Of a DNA stretch of 54,229 nucleotides, positions 43,483 to 53,606 are shown one piece after another. This DNA comes from Polysphondylium violaceum (Eukaryota > Evosea > Eumycetozoa > Dictyosteliales > Dictyosteliaceae). The first letter of the stretch is position 1, and each line of letters starts with the position of its first letter. Position numbers and translations under genes: made by a program. The stretch is taken from contig AJWJ01000108.1 of NCBI GenBank assembly GCA_000277445.1, positions 1 to 54,229 on the forward strand. The letters are read 5' to 3'. The notes beneath the pieces were generated by a model. The model was not told the DNA's origin. It saw only the letters and a list, made by a program, of their open reading frames with translations, and ran no database searches.

Positions 43483-45066
43483 ATGGAGATTAAAGGATAT
43501 AAAAGAATTAAAATAGATCATCATCATCATCATCACCATGATAGTGCTTTGTCAAAAAATCATAATCACAAACAACAAAATGTAATATTACCTAATATAG
43601 TTGTTAGGTATATTTTACAACTGTTGTACAATGATCACATGGAATCCATCCATCATGGTGTTCATGTGACATTTAGAAATAATCTCTATGATTTATTAAA
43701 TAATGATATTAGTTGGGGAAAATCCTATTGTATGGTAAATTGGTATTGGTTTAGTGTTTGTCAGCAATTATATTGCTTTTCAGATTACAATTTCTCTATA
43801 GATAATTTAAAACCAATGATAAATTTAAATAGCAGTAGCAATAGTAATAATAGTAAATCAATAGTAATAACAAAGAAAACAGATTTTATAAATATCAATC
43901 TTGTAAAGAATTTAAATATAAATTTAAAGCAATTAAACTTAGATTTAATAAACTCTGTAAATAATATGAAAATGTTGGAAAACATTAAAATAGTAAATGA
44001 TTATTATAATGGTGAATTTCATTATCAACCATCAATATTTAAACAATTAAATCAACTTGGGAAAAATATAAATGTTGAATTTAAATTATATATAGAGAAT
44101 GGTATAGTTGAAGAACAAGGCAAAGAACAAGAACAACATCAACCATTCACATTTAATACAACAAAGTTTATCGTATCTTTTGATTGTATTCCACCTTCCT
44201 ATTCAGTAATAACTCGTATGATGAGGGATATACAACCAAAATCACTCATTATCGATTCAACCTCCCATACAGAATCTGGTGGATCCCATTTACACTCTTA
44301 TCACTCACTCTCTAGATTATGTAAGGAATTTGAAAGTATAGAAATCAATAGTGATTTCATACCATTGTACAGTTTATATCATTTCCTTAGATCACCAAAA
44401 CTATCAACACTGAAATTTAATCTTCAATTTCATTTCATTAGCTCACTTTATAATAATAGTGAAGATAGTTTTAATTTAGATTTTAATCAATGTGATCAAT
44501 TTTCATTTAATATTGATAAATCTCAACACACCACTCATCAACAACAACAGCAACTACATGATAAACAATGGTATATGGATAAAAATAATACCATCAATGA
44601 AGATAATCAAATATTTTGTGGATATGATCGTTTTGTAGAGGGAAATGATTTCATACCTCCCTATTCCTTTCATCTTTGGAATCAATGTCTTTTATTGTTA
44701 AAAGAAACCAAAACAATTACAGAACTCTCTATTGGTCAGTGTTATTGTGGTGATAAAACAGCACATGGTCGCATAAAGTCTAGTGATCTATTGATCAGAG
44801 ATATAGTGGATGCATTATCAAACAATAGGTCCATTAGAAAACTTACATTGGAAGATGACTATGGTGATGATCAAAATGAGCCTATCAACTTTTGCACACC
44901 AGCTGTAATTGTTGAAATCCTCGATACCAATTTAACCCTCGAGTTTTTATATCTCCAAGAAACTGGTAAAAATCAAGAATTTATTGAAAAGATTATCGAT
45001 GAGATTAGACAAATGACTATAAATAAAAAATGTAAAGTACTCAAACGTAATATAGAGTATTATTAA
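43483..45066 (+). CDS. Dictyostelid F-box-like / LRR-like protein
   Basis: A single exon encodes 527 residues from the ATG at 43483; the frame is open upstream only to a GTG. The N-terminus has a His run (HHHHHHH) and then NIVVRYILQLLYND...ISWGKSYCMVNWYWFSVCQQLYC, the F-box-like opening of large lineage-specific dictyostelid families. The rest is Asn/Ile/Lys-rich. Its C-terminal part has leucine-rich spacing (NRSIRKLTLEDDY, NLTLEFLYLQETG), suggesting divergent LRR repeats. A role as a substrate receptor for ubiquitin ligases is possible but unproven. Coding composition is very AT-rich, unlike the ABC gene just upstream, as in fast-evolving family members. Confidence 0.65.
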   Translation: MEIKGYKRIKIDHHHHHHHDSALSKNHNHKQQNVILPNIVVRYILQLLYNDHMESIHHGVHVTFRNNLYDLLNNDISWGKSYCMVNWYWFSVCQQLYCFSDYNFSIDNLKPMINLNSSSNSNNSKSIVITKKTDFININLVKNLNINLKQLNLDLINSVNNMKMLENIKIVNDYYNGEFHYQPSIFKQLNQLGKNINVEFKLYIENGIVEEQGKEQEQHQPFTFNTTKFIVSFDCIPPSYSVITRMMRDIQPKSLIIDSTSHTESGGSHLHSYHSLSRLCKEFESIEINSDFIPLYSLYHFLRSPKLSTLKFNLQFHFISSLYNNSEDSFNLDFNQCDQFSFNIDKSQHTTHQQQQQLHDKQWYMDKNNTINEDNQIFCGYDRFVEGNDFIPPYSFHLWNQCLLLLKETKTITELSIGQCYCGDKTAHGRIKSSDLLIRDIVDALSNNRSIRKLTLEDDYGDDQNEPINFCTPAVIVEILDTNLTLEFLYLQETGKNQEFIEKIIDEIRQMTINKKCKVLKRNIEYY

Positions 45067-45310
45067 CAAATTTGTAATATTTAAGATCACTTGTGGTATT
45101 TAATTTTTCTTTCCCATCGTACCCATCCTCGACCCCATTCAAAGTTAGAATATCTGTATATATTGAAGAAATAGATCCCAATCATTTAGTAACTCAAGGC
45201 ATTCAATGTAGTTAGTTTAATTAACTGTTATAGTATTTATGTCGGAATATATGTATAAATATATATAAATATTGATATATAGCATCAGCACTAACTATAA
45301 TAAAAATAAA

Positions 45311-45712
45311 ATGATTGAGGTTGAGATGAAGTGAGAACTTAATGAGATTCAGTACTTCACAATAGTTATTAAAAAAATTATAAAATAAAAGTTTAAAGAG
45401 TGAGTAATCTTCTCAAATAGTCAATTTAAACATATCTATCTATCAAATTTAAATATATCCGACATTCCTCAAGATATATTTACAAACCAAACAGATACAC
45501 CATCACCCACAACACCAACACCCAATTCAAAACCAAAAGCATCATTAACTGAAAATGCGAAATGGTCCCGTCCAAGTCGTATAGATTGGAGAGATTGGGG
45601 TATGGTGAATAGAGTAATCTATTTAGCTGTCTTTGTCTCACTTTTGGCTCTAATGAGGAGAGAGCTTTTCCTGTTCTTACAGTGTGAGTTTTTGCAAGGT
45701 GCCAAAAATTAA
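45311..45712 (+). CDS. Predicted small single-pass membrane protein (two exons)
   Basis: Not visible as one open frame. Exon 1 is 45311-45330 (ATGATTGAG...GAA before GTGAGA) and exon 2 is 45421-45712, after AAATAG, joined in phase to give 103 residues. The intron is 90 bases and AT-rich. The first part is Thr/Pro-rich (PSPTTPTPNSKPK). The second reads WSRPSRIDWRDWGMVNRVIYLAVFVSLLALMRRELF in two successive blocks: a Trp-rich amphipathic stretch, then one hydrophobic helix with a basic end. Codon use and the sharp end at TAA look like a real gene. I recognise no family. The first exon is the less certain part. Confidence 0.5.
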
Positions 45713-46097
45713 ATTAAAAAAAAAAGATTCCAACCCACACCCTGTTCTCACTTCAACATTAAAAACCACATTCATGAAATAATCTAAAAATATAAATGGG
45801 GTTGAAAATTTTTTTAAGGGCGTCATTAACAGGAACAATGGGTATATACTTTATGATTCCAATTTTAGATTGAAAAAAATAACTTATGGAATAAATTTTA
45901 GGATATCTGAGTACTTTTATTGATTTATTGTTATTTTTAAAACAATAAAAAAAAAGAACCGTGGTGGTATTCTTTGTTGTTCAATTAATTAATTCAGAAG
46001 GAATAGAATAATTAAAATTTTAAATATATTTTGGCAAAAGGTATTTATATTTTGACAATTCATTCTATAATTTTATTATCTTTTGGTTTTTGTAAAT
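45713..46097. other. Intergenic region
   Basis: AT-rich spacer of 385 bases between the small membrane protein gene and the pore-former-like gene, with A and T runs near 45806-45817 and 45947-45957. Nothing else is recognisable. Confidence 0.55.
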
Positions 46098-47193
46098 ATG
46101 ACGTTAGAAACTATCATATATAGTGGTATAAGACATACTTTTTCACCAGAGTGTTTTGTTGGAGACCAAATTATAATTAAAGAAATCCCTGATGCTTTAA
46201 AACCTCCCAAAATTGGAACTGCAGGGCAACCTGATCTTCCCAAAAAGTTTGATCCATCAAAAGCTGCCCAGGTTAAATCAAACTTTGAAATTGATAGGTA
46301 TAGATCTTTTTTTTTCATATTCTAAATCCATTGGTATTAACTAATTAAAAATTATAGACAAATTAAATTGAAAAATCCTCCAGGTAAATTATGACTATTT
46401 AAGCTTCGGAGAGAATAGCAATTCTGAAATATTAAGTCTCAACTTTACCATATTCTAATTGTCAATCTTAATTTTATATAGATAGTCTCATTATTATAAA
46501 TTCAGAATTTCACAATTTTAATTTCGTTGGTAGTCCCAATGCTATAATCAAACCAATTGCAGCTTTTATGGTTTATTTAAACTCTTTAACAGTTCCTGGA
46601 ACAATATCGAAAACTTTATCTTATAAAAAAGGTTTTACTTCACATTTTGAGGCTACAGCAGAAGTAAAGGCTTCGGTCTCTGTTAGTATTGAAGTTACTT
46701 GTGATCTTACCCAAGAAGTTACTACTGGTTTTGAATATGATGAAAGAATGAAAACTGAACAAACTGTTACAACTACTGAAACATTGACTGAAGGTGAATA
46801 TTGTGTCTATCAAAATGCATTATTGTAAGTCAATTATTTTTTCACTTTTAATTTTTTGTACTAAATATTATTCATCTTTTAGATATGCTATCAAATTTTA
46901 TTTGCCTATAGAAATTACCCTTCCCGGACCATTTTTTATGAATAAGCTAGGCTTGACTCTTTATCCCCCAAAAGACAAGATTGGAAAGCCAACTTATACT
47001 TTATATACTCTTGCTACATGTTATAGGTTTGTAGTGTTTTTTTTTTTTTCTTACATTCTTTTACTAATTTTATTTTTAAAGAAACGATCCATTTACTATT
47101 AGATATTCGGATGAACTTTATTCCCCAATCTCTTATGAAGAGGTGTGTGACTATATTATGGGTGATGGTAGGGATAGTTGGGATCGTTCGTAA
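46098..47193 (+). CDS. Intron-rich aerolysin/MTX-like beta-structured protein (possible pore former)
   Basis: Five exons, 46098-46297, 46358-46383 (only 26 bases), 46482-46824, 46883-47026 and 47082-47193, join in frame to 274 residues. All junctions have GT..AG and AT-rich introns of 55-98 bases. No signal peptide is seen. The centre has long alternating Thr/Ser/Glu/Lys strands (KASVSVSIEVTCDLTQEV, then TEQTVTTTETLTEGEYCVYQN), the pattern of the stem and framework strands of aerolysin/ETX-MTX2-type pore formers. The C-terminal part is Tyr/Pro-rich (FYLPIEITLPGPF, LTLYPPKDK, IRYSDELYSPIS). The family call rests on strand pattern only. Many lineages keep cytosolic or secreted members for defence or feeding. 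Confidence 0.45.
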
Positions 47194-47394
47194 ATATTAA
47201 TATTTTTATGACATCCTTTTTTTAATCTTTTATCCACCATTACATAGTTTTACTAAGGATCATGTAATAAATTTATATTCCAATAAAAAAAAAATGGTTT
47301 CCATATTCTGACCATCGAGGTGCGCATAGTTTTATTTATATGTGAGATTAATAAAACTTTTTTTTTTTTATTATTTTATGTAATAATGATGTTA
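47194..47394. other. Spacer between convergent coding segments
   Basis: AT-rich 3' flank with A and T runs (47286-47293, 47360-47370). No gene visible. Confidence 0.5.
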
Positions 47395-47493
47395 TTAATG
47401 GCCATCATCTTCACCACCTATTTGTAAGAATTGTTCGACAAAGTATTTGAGACAGAGATCTTCGATACCTTTGGGGTCAAGATGGTATTGTAC
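47395..47493 (-). CDS. Orphan terminal exon or gene remnant
   Basis: On the minus strand, a clear acceptor (ATATCAG) is followed by 32 coding-like codons ending in TAA. They read VQYHLDPKGIEDLCLKYF and end GEDDGH. Composition is protein-like, with charged helices and less A/T than the surroundings. The upstream exons should lie between 47494 and the divergent gene start at 47899, but I could not find a convincing one. It may be the last exon of a very small gene, or a leftover from a lost or moved gene. I do not recognise the family. Confidence 0.35.
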   Translation of the reverse strand, partial: VQYHLDPKGIEDLCLKYFVEQFLQIGGEDDGH

Positions 47494-47898
47494 CTGATAT
47501 AATGATCAATTGGATTCTTTAATTATATTAACTCCAATTCAACAACCAACTAACAACAAAAAATGTAAAGTGTTTAAAAAGATATCAATTTTTTCAATTC
47601 ATTTCTAAAAGGGGGAAATGGTAGTTGATTTTTTTATGATTTGTTTTTTTTTTTCAGATTTTTTTTTTTTTATGCATTTGTGTAAGGTCAAATGTTTAGG
47701 AGGTTTTGGTCCTATGGGATATCAAGAGTCCCTTGAAAAAAAAATCAAAATAAAGTTCTAATTTAATTTTAAATATAACTATAATATTTGTTTCATTGTA
47801 TTTTTGATAATATTATCTAATTTGCGAACAACTATTTAGCTATCTTCTTTTTAAGAAGGTCCTCTTCCCCTACCCCTTTTGACATCTAGCCCCGAAAA
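47494..47898. other. Intergenic region upstream of 47899 gene
   Basis: Contains T runs (47645-47655, 47660-47671) suited to a promoter and, on the minus strand, the presumed intron of the orphan exon. A short minus-strand frame from 47884 (MSKGVGEEDLLKKKIAK) is coding-like but starts 15 bases from the opposite gene and cannot be linked with confidence. Confidence 0.45.
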
Positions 47899-50800
47899 AT
47901 GATATCTCTTCAAAAACATCTTTACGTGGTTTTAGTATCTGGGTTATTGATACATTTAATCTTTTTTCTATGCTCAATAGGTGGTGTGAATGGGTTTATC
48001 TCAACTTCCCTATTCAATGGATACGCCATAATAGGTGCTAACCCAAATAGTAAAATTTCATTTGCTACATTATTAAAAAAACAAAATATATCTATGTATG
48101 TATGTCGAATTCATGTATTTAGATTTACTAATATATTAATATCAATCATTCGATAACTACTACTATTACAATAGGCCATTCTCTAAAATAAATCAATATC
48201 AGATTGTAAATTTATTTAGTGATCAAACCAAATTATATGGTAGCAGTGTAGCACTTGGATCCACTGATATGGGAGGATCCAATATAACGATTGGGGTTAT
48301 AGGCTCACCAAATGATGGTACTGTAACGATATATGATATAGAACAGTGTAATTATAATTCATCAAATTCTCAATGCAACCCATTATTTATTCAAACCAGT
48401 AATAGTACGACTGACAAACATAGTACAACCGAATTTCAATGTTCAATTGGATCAACGATTGCTGTTGGTGAAAATTTCATTGTTTCAGTATGTCAAGATA
48501 ATTTATTTAATACCAGAATTAATACTTCTCCAATTTCAATATGTATATTAGATGTATGTATTTATTAACTCGCCATTATTGTTTATATTATTAATTCTTT
48601 TTCTTTTACTACTTAGCTCAATAAAAACCCAACCAATTGTACAGCTATTTTAAATCCAACAATTAATTTTATTGGATGTATACATAAAAAAGGTCAATTA
48701 TTTGTATCTTCTATAGCTACACATGGGAATAAAATAGCAGTTTCTTTGTGTGGTTTATGTATGGTGCAATCTACAGCACAGATTATGGTGGAATATAATA
48801 GTACATTTACTGTAATAGAGGTGGATGTTAACGCAATGAATACAACTCAACTCTATCCATCTGTAACCACTTTTCATACAATGTCTTGTCCATCATCTAT
48901 ATCTTTTGATGATGAATGGTTAGCATTGGGATTCCCTGAAGAGTCTTCTGTGGACTTATATTACCAAAGAAATGGTAATTACCAATACTTGGAAACATTG
49001 CCAGGCAGTTCAGAAACCACTGGATTTGGTTCATCTGTTCAAGTTTCAGATGGAATGTTATTTGTTTCTGCACAAGGTAGTCCAACACAGGGTCAAGGTT
49101 CTAAACTCTACTTTTTCGAAGTTTACACAGATCAGAACAAAAATCCAATGAGGATATCAGTAGAGGCCTCGGTACCAACGTTAAACTACAAAACCTACTA
49201 TGACTTTGAATATGGAATCAGTTATTTTGGACATGAAGTATTGGTTGTCTCTCAAGATATGTCGTTGACTAAAATGGGATTCGATTTCTACTCAGTGTGT
49301 CCAGCAGGTTTTGAATGGTCTTCAGATTCACAAAAGTGCTCCTATTGCCAACAGGGCCAATACAAAACCGTTACCAATATTTACAGTAACTCGTCATTTG
49401 AACTTTGTTTCCCTTGTCCCGGAGGATACTATAGTGGTGTGACAATGGGTTTATCATCAGTAAAAGAATGTATGATCAATGCATGCAACTCTACTGAATT
49501 TTGTCCAGATGGTAGCAAATATCCTTTACCAGCGTTACAAGTTAGTACCTTCTCTGAATCTAATCCAGATCCCTCCAACTCTGAAGAACTAGATTTTGAA
49601 AGCACCTTTTATGACTCATGTTATCCATACTTTTTAATCATTCTTGGCGGCATGTTACTATTGACCTGTCTTTTATGCTTACCGAATTGGAATTCCAAAG
49701 CACAAAATGCAATTATCACCAAATTGCTTAAAGTGAACTTTTACGATTGGGATGGAGAAGAAATGACAGAGGATATCGAGTATCTTGAATCTTCACCATC
49801 ATTGCAAATCAATGGTGTCTCGACACTCCGTAGCTCCTATAAGAAGGGAGGTATATTTGTAAGAAAGAGAAGAACCGCCGTCAAACCCGTTAAAGCCGTA
49901 GAAAGCTTTTGTAGTTATTATTTTCTCATTGTATTTGTATTGATGTGTGTATTTATATTCCAATTTCAACGTGTAAACACCGATCTCGATGTGGAACTCC
50001 GATCATTGGGCCAAGCATCGGCGACACCCAATCCAGGCATGCAGTACTCTGACCAACAGTATCTAAAAATCATAGATTCCTCTCCATTGATTATCAATGT
50101 GGATCTTTACGGATACAGCGGTGATTGTTTAAATTCTGAATTTACCTTGATAACCAAAGGCTGCCAAACTCAAAACTATATGGGAAATTGTAAATTCAAC
50201 TTGAGCTCTGAAATCCAAACAGCAAGCTCACTCGGCTGGGACAGTGCAACAAGTAACGAACCAAAAAAGGAATCCGGCGCACCTTCTGCCCCACTACCCC
50301 AGGTACCATTTTGTCGAGTCACCGCGAAATTTCCCTATGGCATAGAGTACTCTGATACCTCTCAGTTTACTTTTACCATGGCTCCTGCCAACGAATACTT
50401 TTATGTTCAAAGAATGGTGTACAACATCTCTACAAACAACAATGCATCCAACACCAACACTGGTAACTCATTTGTATCTGGTATTATTCAACCTCTAGGA
50501 GGAACTATTCTTCGACCCTCTGCGTCCGTGTCAATTCTATCCATGCTTACTCTCCTTAGTAATTGTAAAATTAAACCACAAAAAGATTCTGGTGGATTGG
50601 CATTGGTGAGGGCAATGATTGAAAAGTGCTCCTATGATCCAACAAGCTTTAAGGAATTTAGTTTTATTTCAAACACAACCTCTTATCTAAACACCACCCA
50701 CTATCACAACGATATTCCAACATTTGCATTTGACATTAAACTTGAAAAATCTGTATTTTACCATTACGTAACCAGTTCCCACTCTGTTTCTTTTGGACAA

Positions 50801-51031
50801 ATAGTAACAGTCATTATGTTTGCAGTACTCGATGTATTTTGGTTAATTGAAGTCATTGTACCGGTGGTCCAAACATTTGTTGCCTTTGTCGAAGAATTTT
50901 TAAAGAAAAGGGAAAACAAAAAGACTGGTATCTATTACATAGAAAACAGAGAAAAAACCAGTAATGAAATGTCTAAACTTATAAATGATAATGACCGTGA
51001 AATTGAAAGATATTCTGATAGAGCTATATAA
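47899..51031 (+). CDS. Large Cys-rich multi-pass membrane protein with propeller-like ectodomain
   Basis: Exons 47899-48095, 48175-48553 and 48617-51031 give 996 residues. A signal peptide or anchor (about 8-32) is followed by a long ectodomain with repeated strand blocks (YGSSVALGS, GVIGSPNDGTVTIYD, WLALGFPEESSVDLYY, GFGSSVQVSDGMLFVSAQG), which resemble FG-GAP/beta-propeller blades. A Cys-rich segment (about 425-490: CPAGFEWSSDSQKCSYCQQGQ, CFPCPGGYYSG) resembles ephrin-receptor/GCC2-GCC3 modules. Transmembrane spans follow at about 530-555, 620-645 and 915-945, with a second ectodomain between the last two. The tail is charged. Many N-glycosylation sequons are present. The layout suggests a surface receptor or adhesion protein; the role is unknown. 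Confidence 0.7.
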
Positions 51032-51125
51032 AATAAAAAATATTAAATGCTATATTATTGTATATTAATTATTTGTTTAAATATCCTTTTTCTTTTATTA
51101 TTATTATATTACTATAAAATAATAT

Positions 51126-52375
51126 TTAATCATCTTCAAACATTTTAGAGAAAGCTTTTGATTGCTTTTGATTATATTCTCTGAGAACTTTTTCAACTTT
51201 TTGAATTTCAACAGAGGCCTCTTTGTTGGATGGATCTTTTTCCAAAACCAATTTAAAATCAGCAATGGCGTCGTCATATTCTTTGAGAAGAGCTTTGGCT
51301 TTAGCACGTCTAAAGAGAGCCTTGGCATCGTCTGGTTTGATGGAGAGGGCTTGTTTGCAAGCTTCCAAAGCTTCGTTGGCTTTGTTGATTTTCAAGTAAC
51401 AAAGAGACATATTATTGTAACAGGTGAATTGAGTGTCGACAAGACCATCAATCTTGCTGCAACAATCGAGATATCTGAGTGCCTTTTTATAGAATTGAAT
51501 GGCAGTGTTGAAATCTGATTTCTTGAAAAAGTCATTACCTGTATTCTTGATTTCTTCACCTGCTTTGAGATGTTGTGCATCACCATTGAGTTTGGTTTCA
51601 TCGGCTGGGAAATCTTCATAGATATCGTTAACTGGACGTGGTGCAATACCATCATCTTCTCCTTCTTTTAATTCTCCACAATCAACAATTGTACAATCTT
51701 TAACTGGCTTATCATTTTCACCAGTCTTTGTGTTTTCAATTTCTCTAACTACACTCATACCTTTGATAACTCTACCAAATACAACATGTTTACTAATATA
51801 TTATAATATGATATGTTAATATGGATATCATTGTAAAACCTTGTGCGAATAAACACATACTTGTCTAAATGTGGAGTTTGAGTGGTAGTAATAAAGAATT
51901 GACTTCCATTAGTACCTGGACCTGCATTGGCCATACTCAAGAGACCTGCACGAGTGTGCTTTTCTAAAAAGTTTTCATCTTCAAACTATCCATATATGTA
52001 TAAAATATATGTGTGGATTAGTATTTATTGGTAATCTATTGTAGACAATATACCACACATGTGATAATAGAGTAAATAACTAAATACCTTTTCACCATAG
52101 ATTGAAATACCACCAGTACCGTTACCATTGGTGAAATCACCACCTTGAATCATAAACTCTTTAATGACTCTATGGAATTTTGAACCTTTGTAGGTAAGAG
52201 CTTTACCAGACTCACTAACTCCCTTTTCTCCGGTGCAAAGAGCTCTAAAGTTTTCAGCAGTCTTTGGTGTTTTGTTAAAGAATAACTCCATAACAATTCT
52301 ACCAACTTTTTCATCTCCAATACTAATATCAAAGTAAACTCTTTTATTTTCAGGTGATAATAATTCTGTAGTCAT
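51126..52375 (-). CDS. ppid: Cyclophilin-40 (peptidyl-prolyl isomerase D)
   Basis: Exons 52375-52088, 51985-51861 and 51792-51126 give 359 residues; human PPID has 370. The cyclophilin domain (about 10-180) has [48 protein letters not shown] and [12 protein letters not shown]; the catalytic Arg (FHRV) and the cyclosporin-contacting Phe and His positions fit, but the Trp of cyclophilin A is His (TPHLDK). Three TPR helices pairs follow (about 215-340: [65 protein letters not shown]), which bind the EEVD tail of HSP90. It acts as a cytosolic HSP90 co-chaperone. The end is FEDD. Confidence 0.95.
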
Positions 52376-52459
52376 TTTATTTAAATCTATATTTTAGAAA
52401 TATATAAAAAGTAAAAAAAAAAAGTGATGAAGATCGCACAAAGGTGATGGAATGATCAT

Positions 52460-52499
<40 letters not shown>

Positions 52500-52965
52500 T
52501 AAAAATAACTTCTTATCAAATTGAAGCATATGTATGCAGAGTGTAAGTAACTTACCATATATGAATAATTCCGATATTGAAATCATAAAAAAATTAAAGC
52601 TTTTTTTTTTTTTACAATAATATGATTCAACTTTCAAATCTTTATTTATAAATCAATATATTGAAATAATTAGATATATCAAAAATTCACACATTTTAAA
52701 CTATTGAATAGTTTTAATAATTGTGTGATTGAAAATAAAATCATCAACGCCCGATATTTTGAAATTCTGTGAAAAATTTTTTGATTTTTTTTTTTTTTTT
52801 TAACACTCCAATTATTTTAGTGCACCTCCCTTTCAACTTTCAGAACTTTGAGGTGGCTGTTGTTTACACCCCTTGCACCAGACCTGAGCGTTTATTTTTA
52901 TCTTTTCTCATTTCTTTTTTTTTTTCACTTTTAATATTTATTAATTGTAATAGATATCTACACAT
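52376..52965. other. Divergent promoter region with long homopolymers
   Basis: Both flanking genes start here. It holds a T8-A29 tract at 52459-52495 that can fold back, further T runs (52600-52612, 52784-52801) and another run near 52917-52925 close to the start of the gene at 52966. No gene visible. Confidence 0.6.
52467..52495. repeat. Poly-A run of 29 preceded by T8
   Basis: A homopolymer tract in the cyclophilin-40 upstream region, on the minus strand a long oligo-dT. It fits dictyostelid promoters, but its exact length is prone to assembly error. Confidence 0.8.
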
Positions 52966-53606
52966 ATGTCTAAATCTTTGATTGGATATTCAACCTTAAG
53001 TAGCTTAATAGCGTTGTTTTTCTTTTTAATTTTCTATTATCTCTATGTGTAAGTTGTAGTGCAAAACACTCTGGCCCCATGGTGCTCAATATTAATACTC
53101 AAAATATTTTTTTGATATAAAGAAACCCTGCTTTAAAGGTCAAAAATAATTATACGTCCTATAATTGCACAGTCACAGATGTGACGTCCATGAAACTTGC
53201 AAGTGGATTTTCATACAAATACATGCCGATCGTCAGCACAATTTACACAATAGATACTGCAAGTTATGCAGCCCTTTGTAACGAAAATAGTAACTATTAT
53301 TTATGCTTTGGATATTACTCATTCATCACTAACTAGTCATTTAAAACTCTAGTTTTCTTGATTAAAAGTAGCACAAAAAAGGAAAAAGTCGATAATTATT
53401 TATCTGGATTCTCAATTGGAGCTGCGACAGAGTGTTTCATAGATCCCGACCAATCGGACCACTGCGTCCTATCGACCAAAGTCCCCATAGCAAATATTTT
53501 AATTACATCGATCATACCTGGATTCTTTGCATTGGTTGCATTGGTGGGATTCAGTTTGGCATTCTTTTTTTACATTAAAGCTCAAGCACTCAAGTTGACA
53601 AACTAA
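52966..53606 (+). CDS. Two-TM protein with Cys-rich loop (KCNMB-like topology); possible in-frame stop
   Basis: Proposed exons 52966-53048, 53123-53289 and 53353-53606 give 167 residues. TM1 is at about 10-28 (LIALFFFLIFYYLYV) and TM2 near the C-terminus (ILITSIIPGFFALVALVGFSLAFFFYI). The loop between carries NCTVTD, ALCNEN, ATECFIDPD and DHC, likely disulfide pairs. The segment YLSGFSIGAATECFIDP resembles the loop motif of protist two-TM proteins with a topology like potassium-channel beta subunits. If bases 53290-53352 are kept, the frame stays the same but meets one TAG at 53334-53336. The 63-base segment starts GTAACT, ends CTCTAG and contains CTAAC, so it can be an intron. If not, the gene is broken. 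Function unknown. Confidence 0.5.

Noticed and set aside
47835-47884. Minus-strand mini-frame MSKGVGEEDLLKKKIAK as first exon for the orphan exon
   Set aside because: It starts only 15 bases from the opposite gene start, and joining it would need an intron of nearly 400 bases from an untypical GTAGGG donor.
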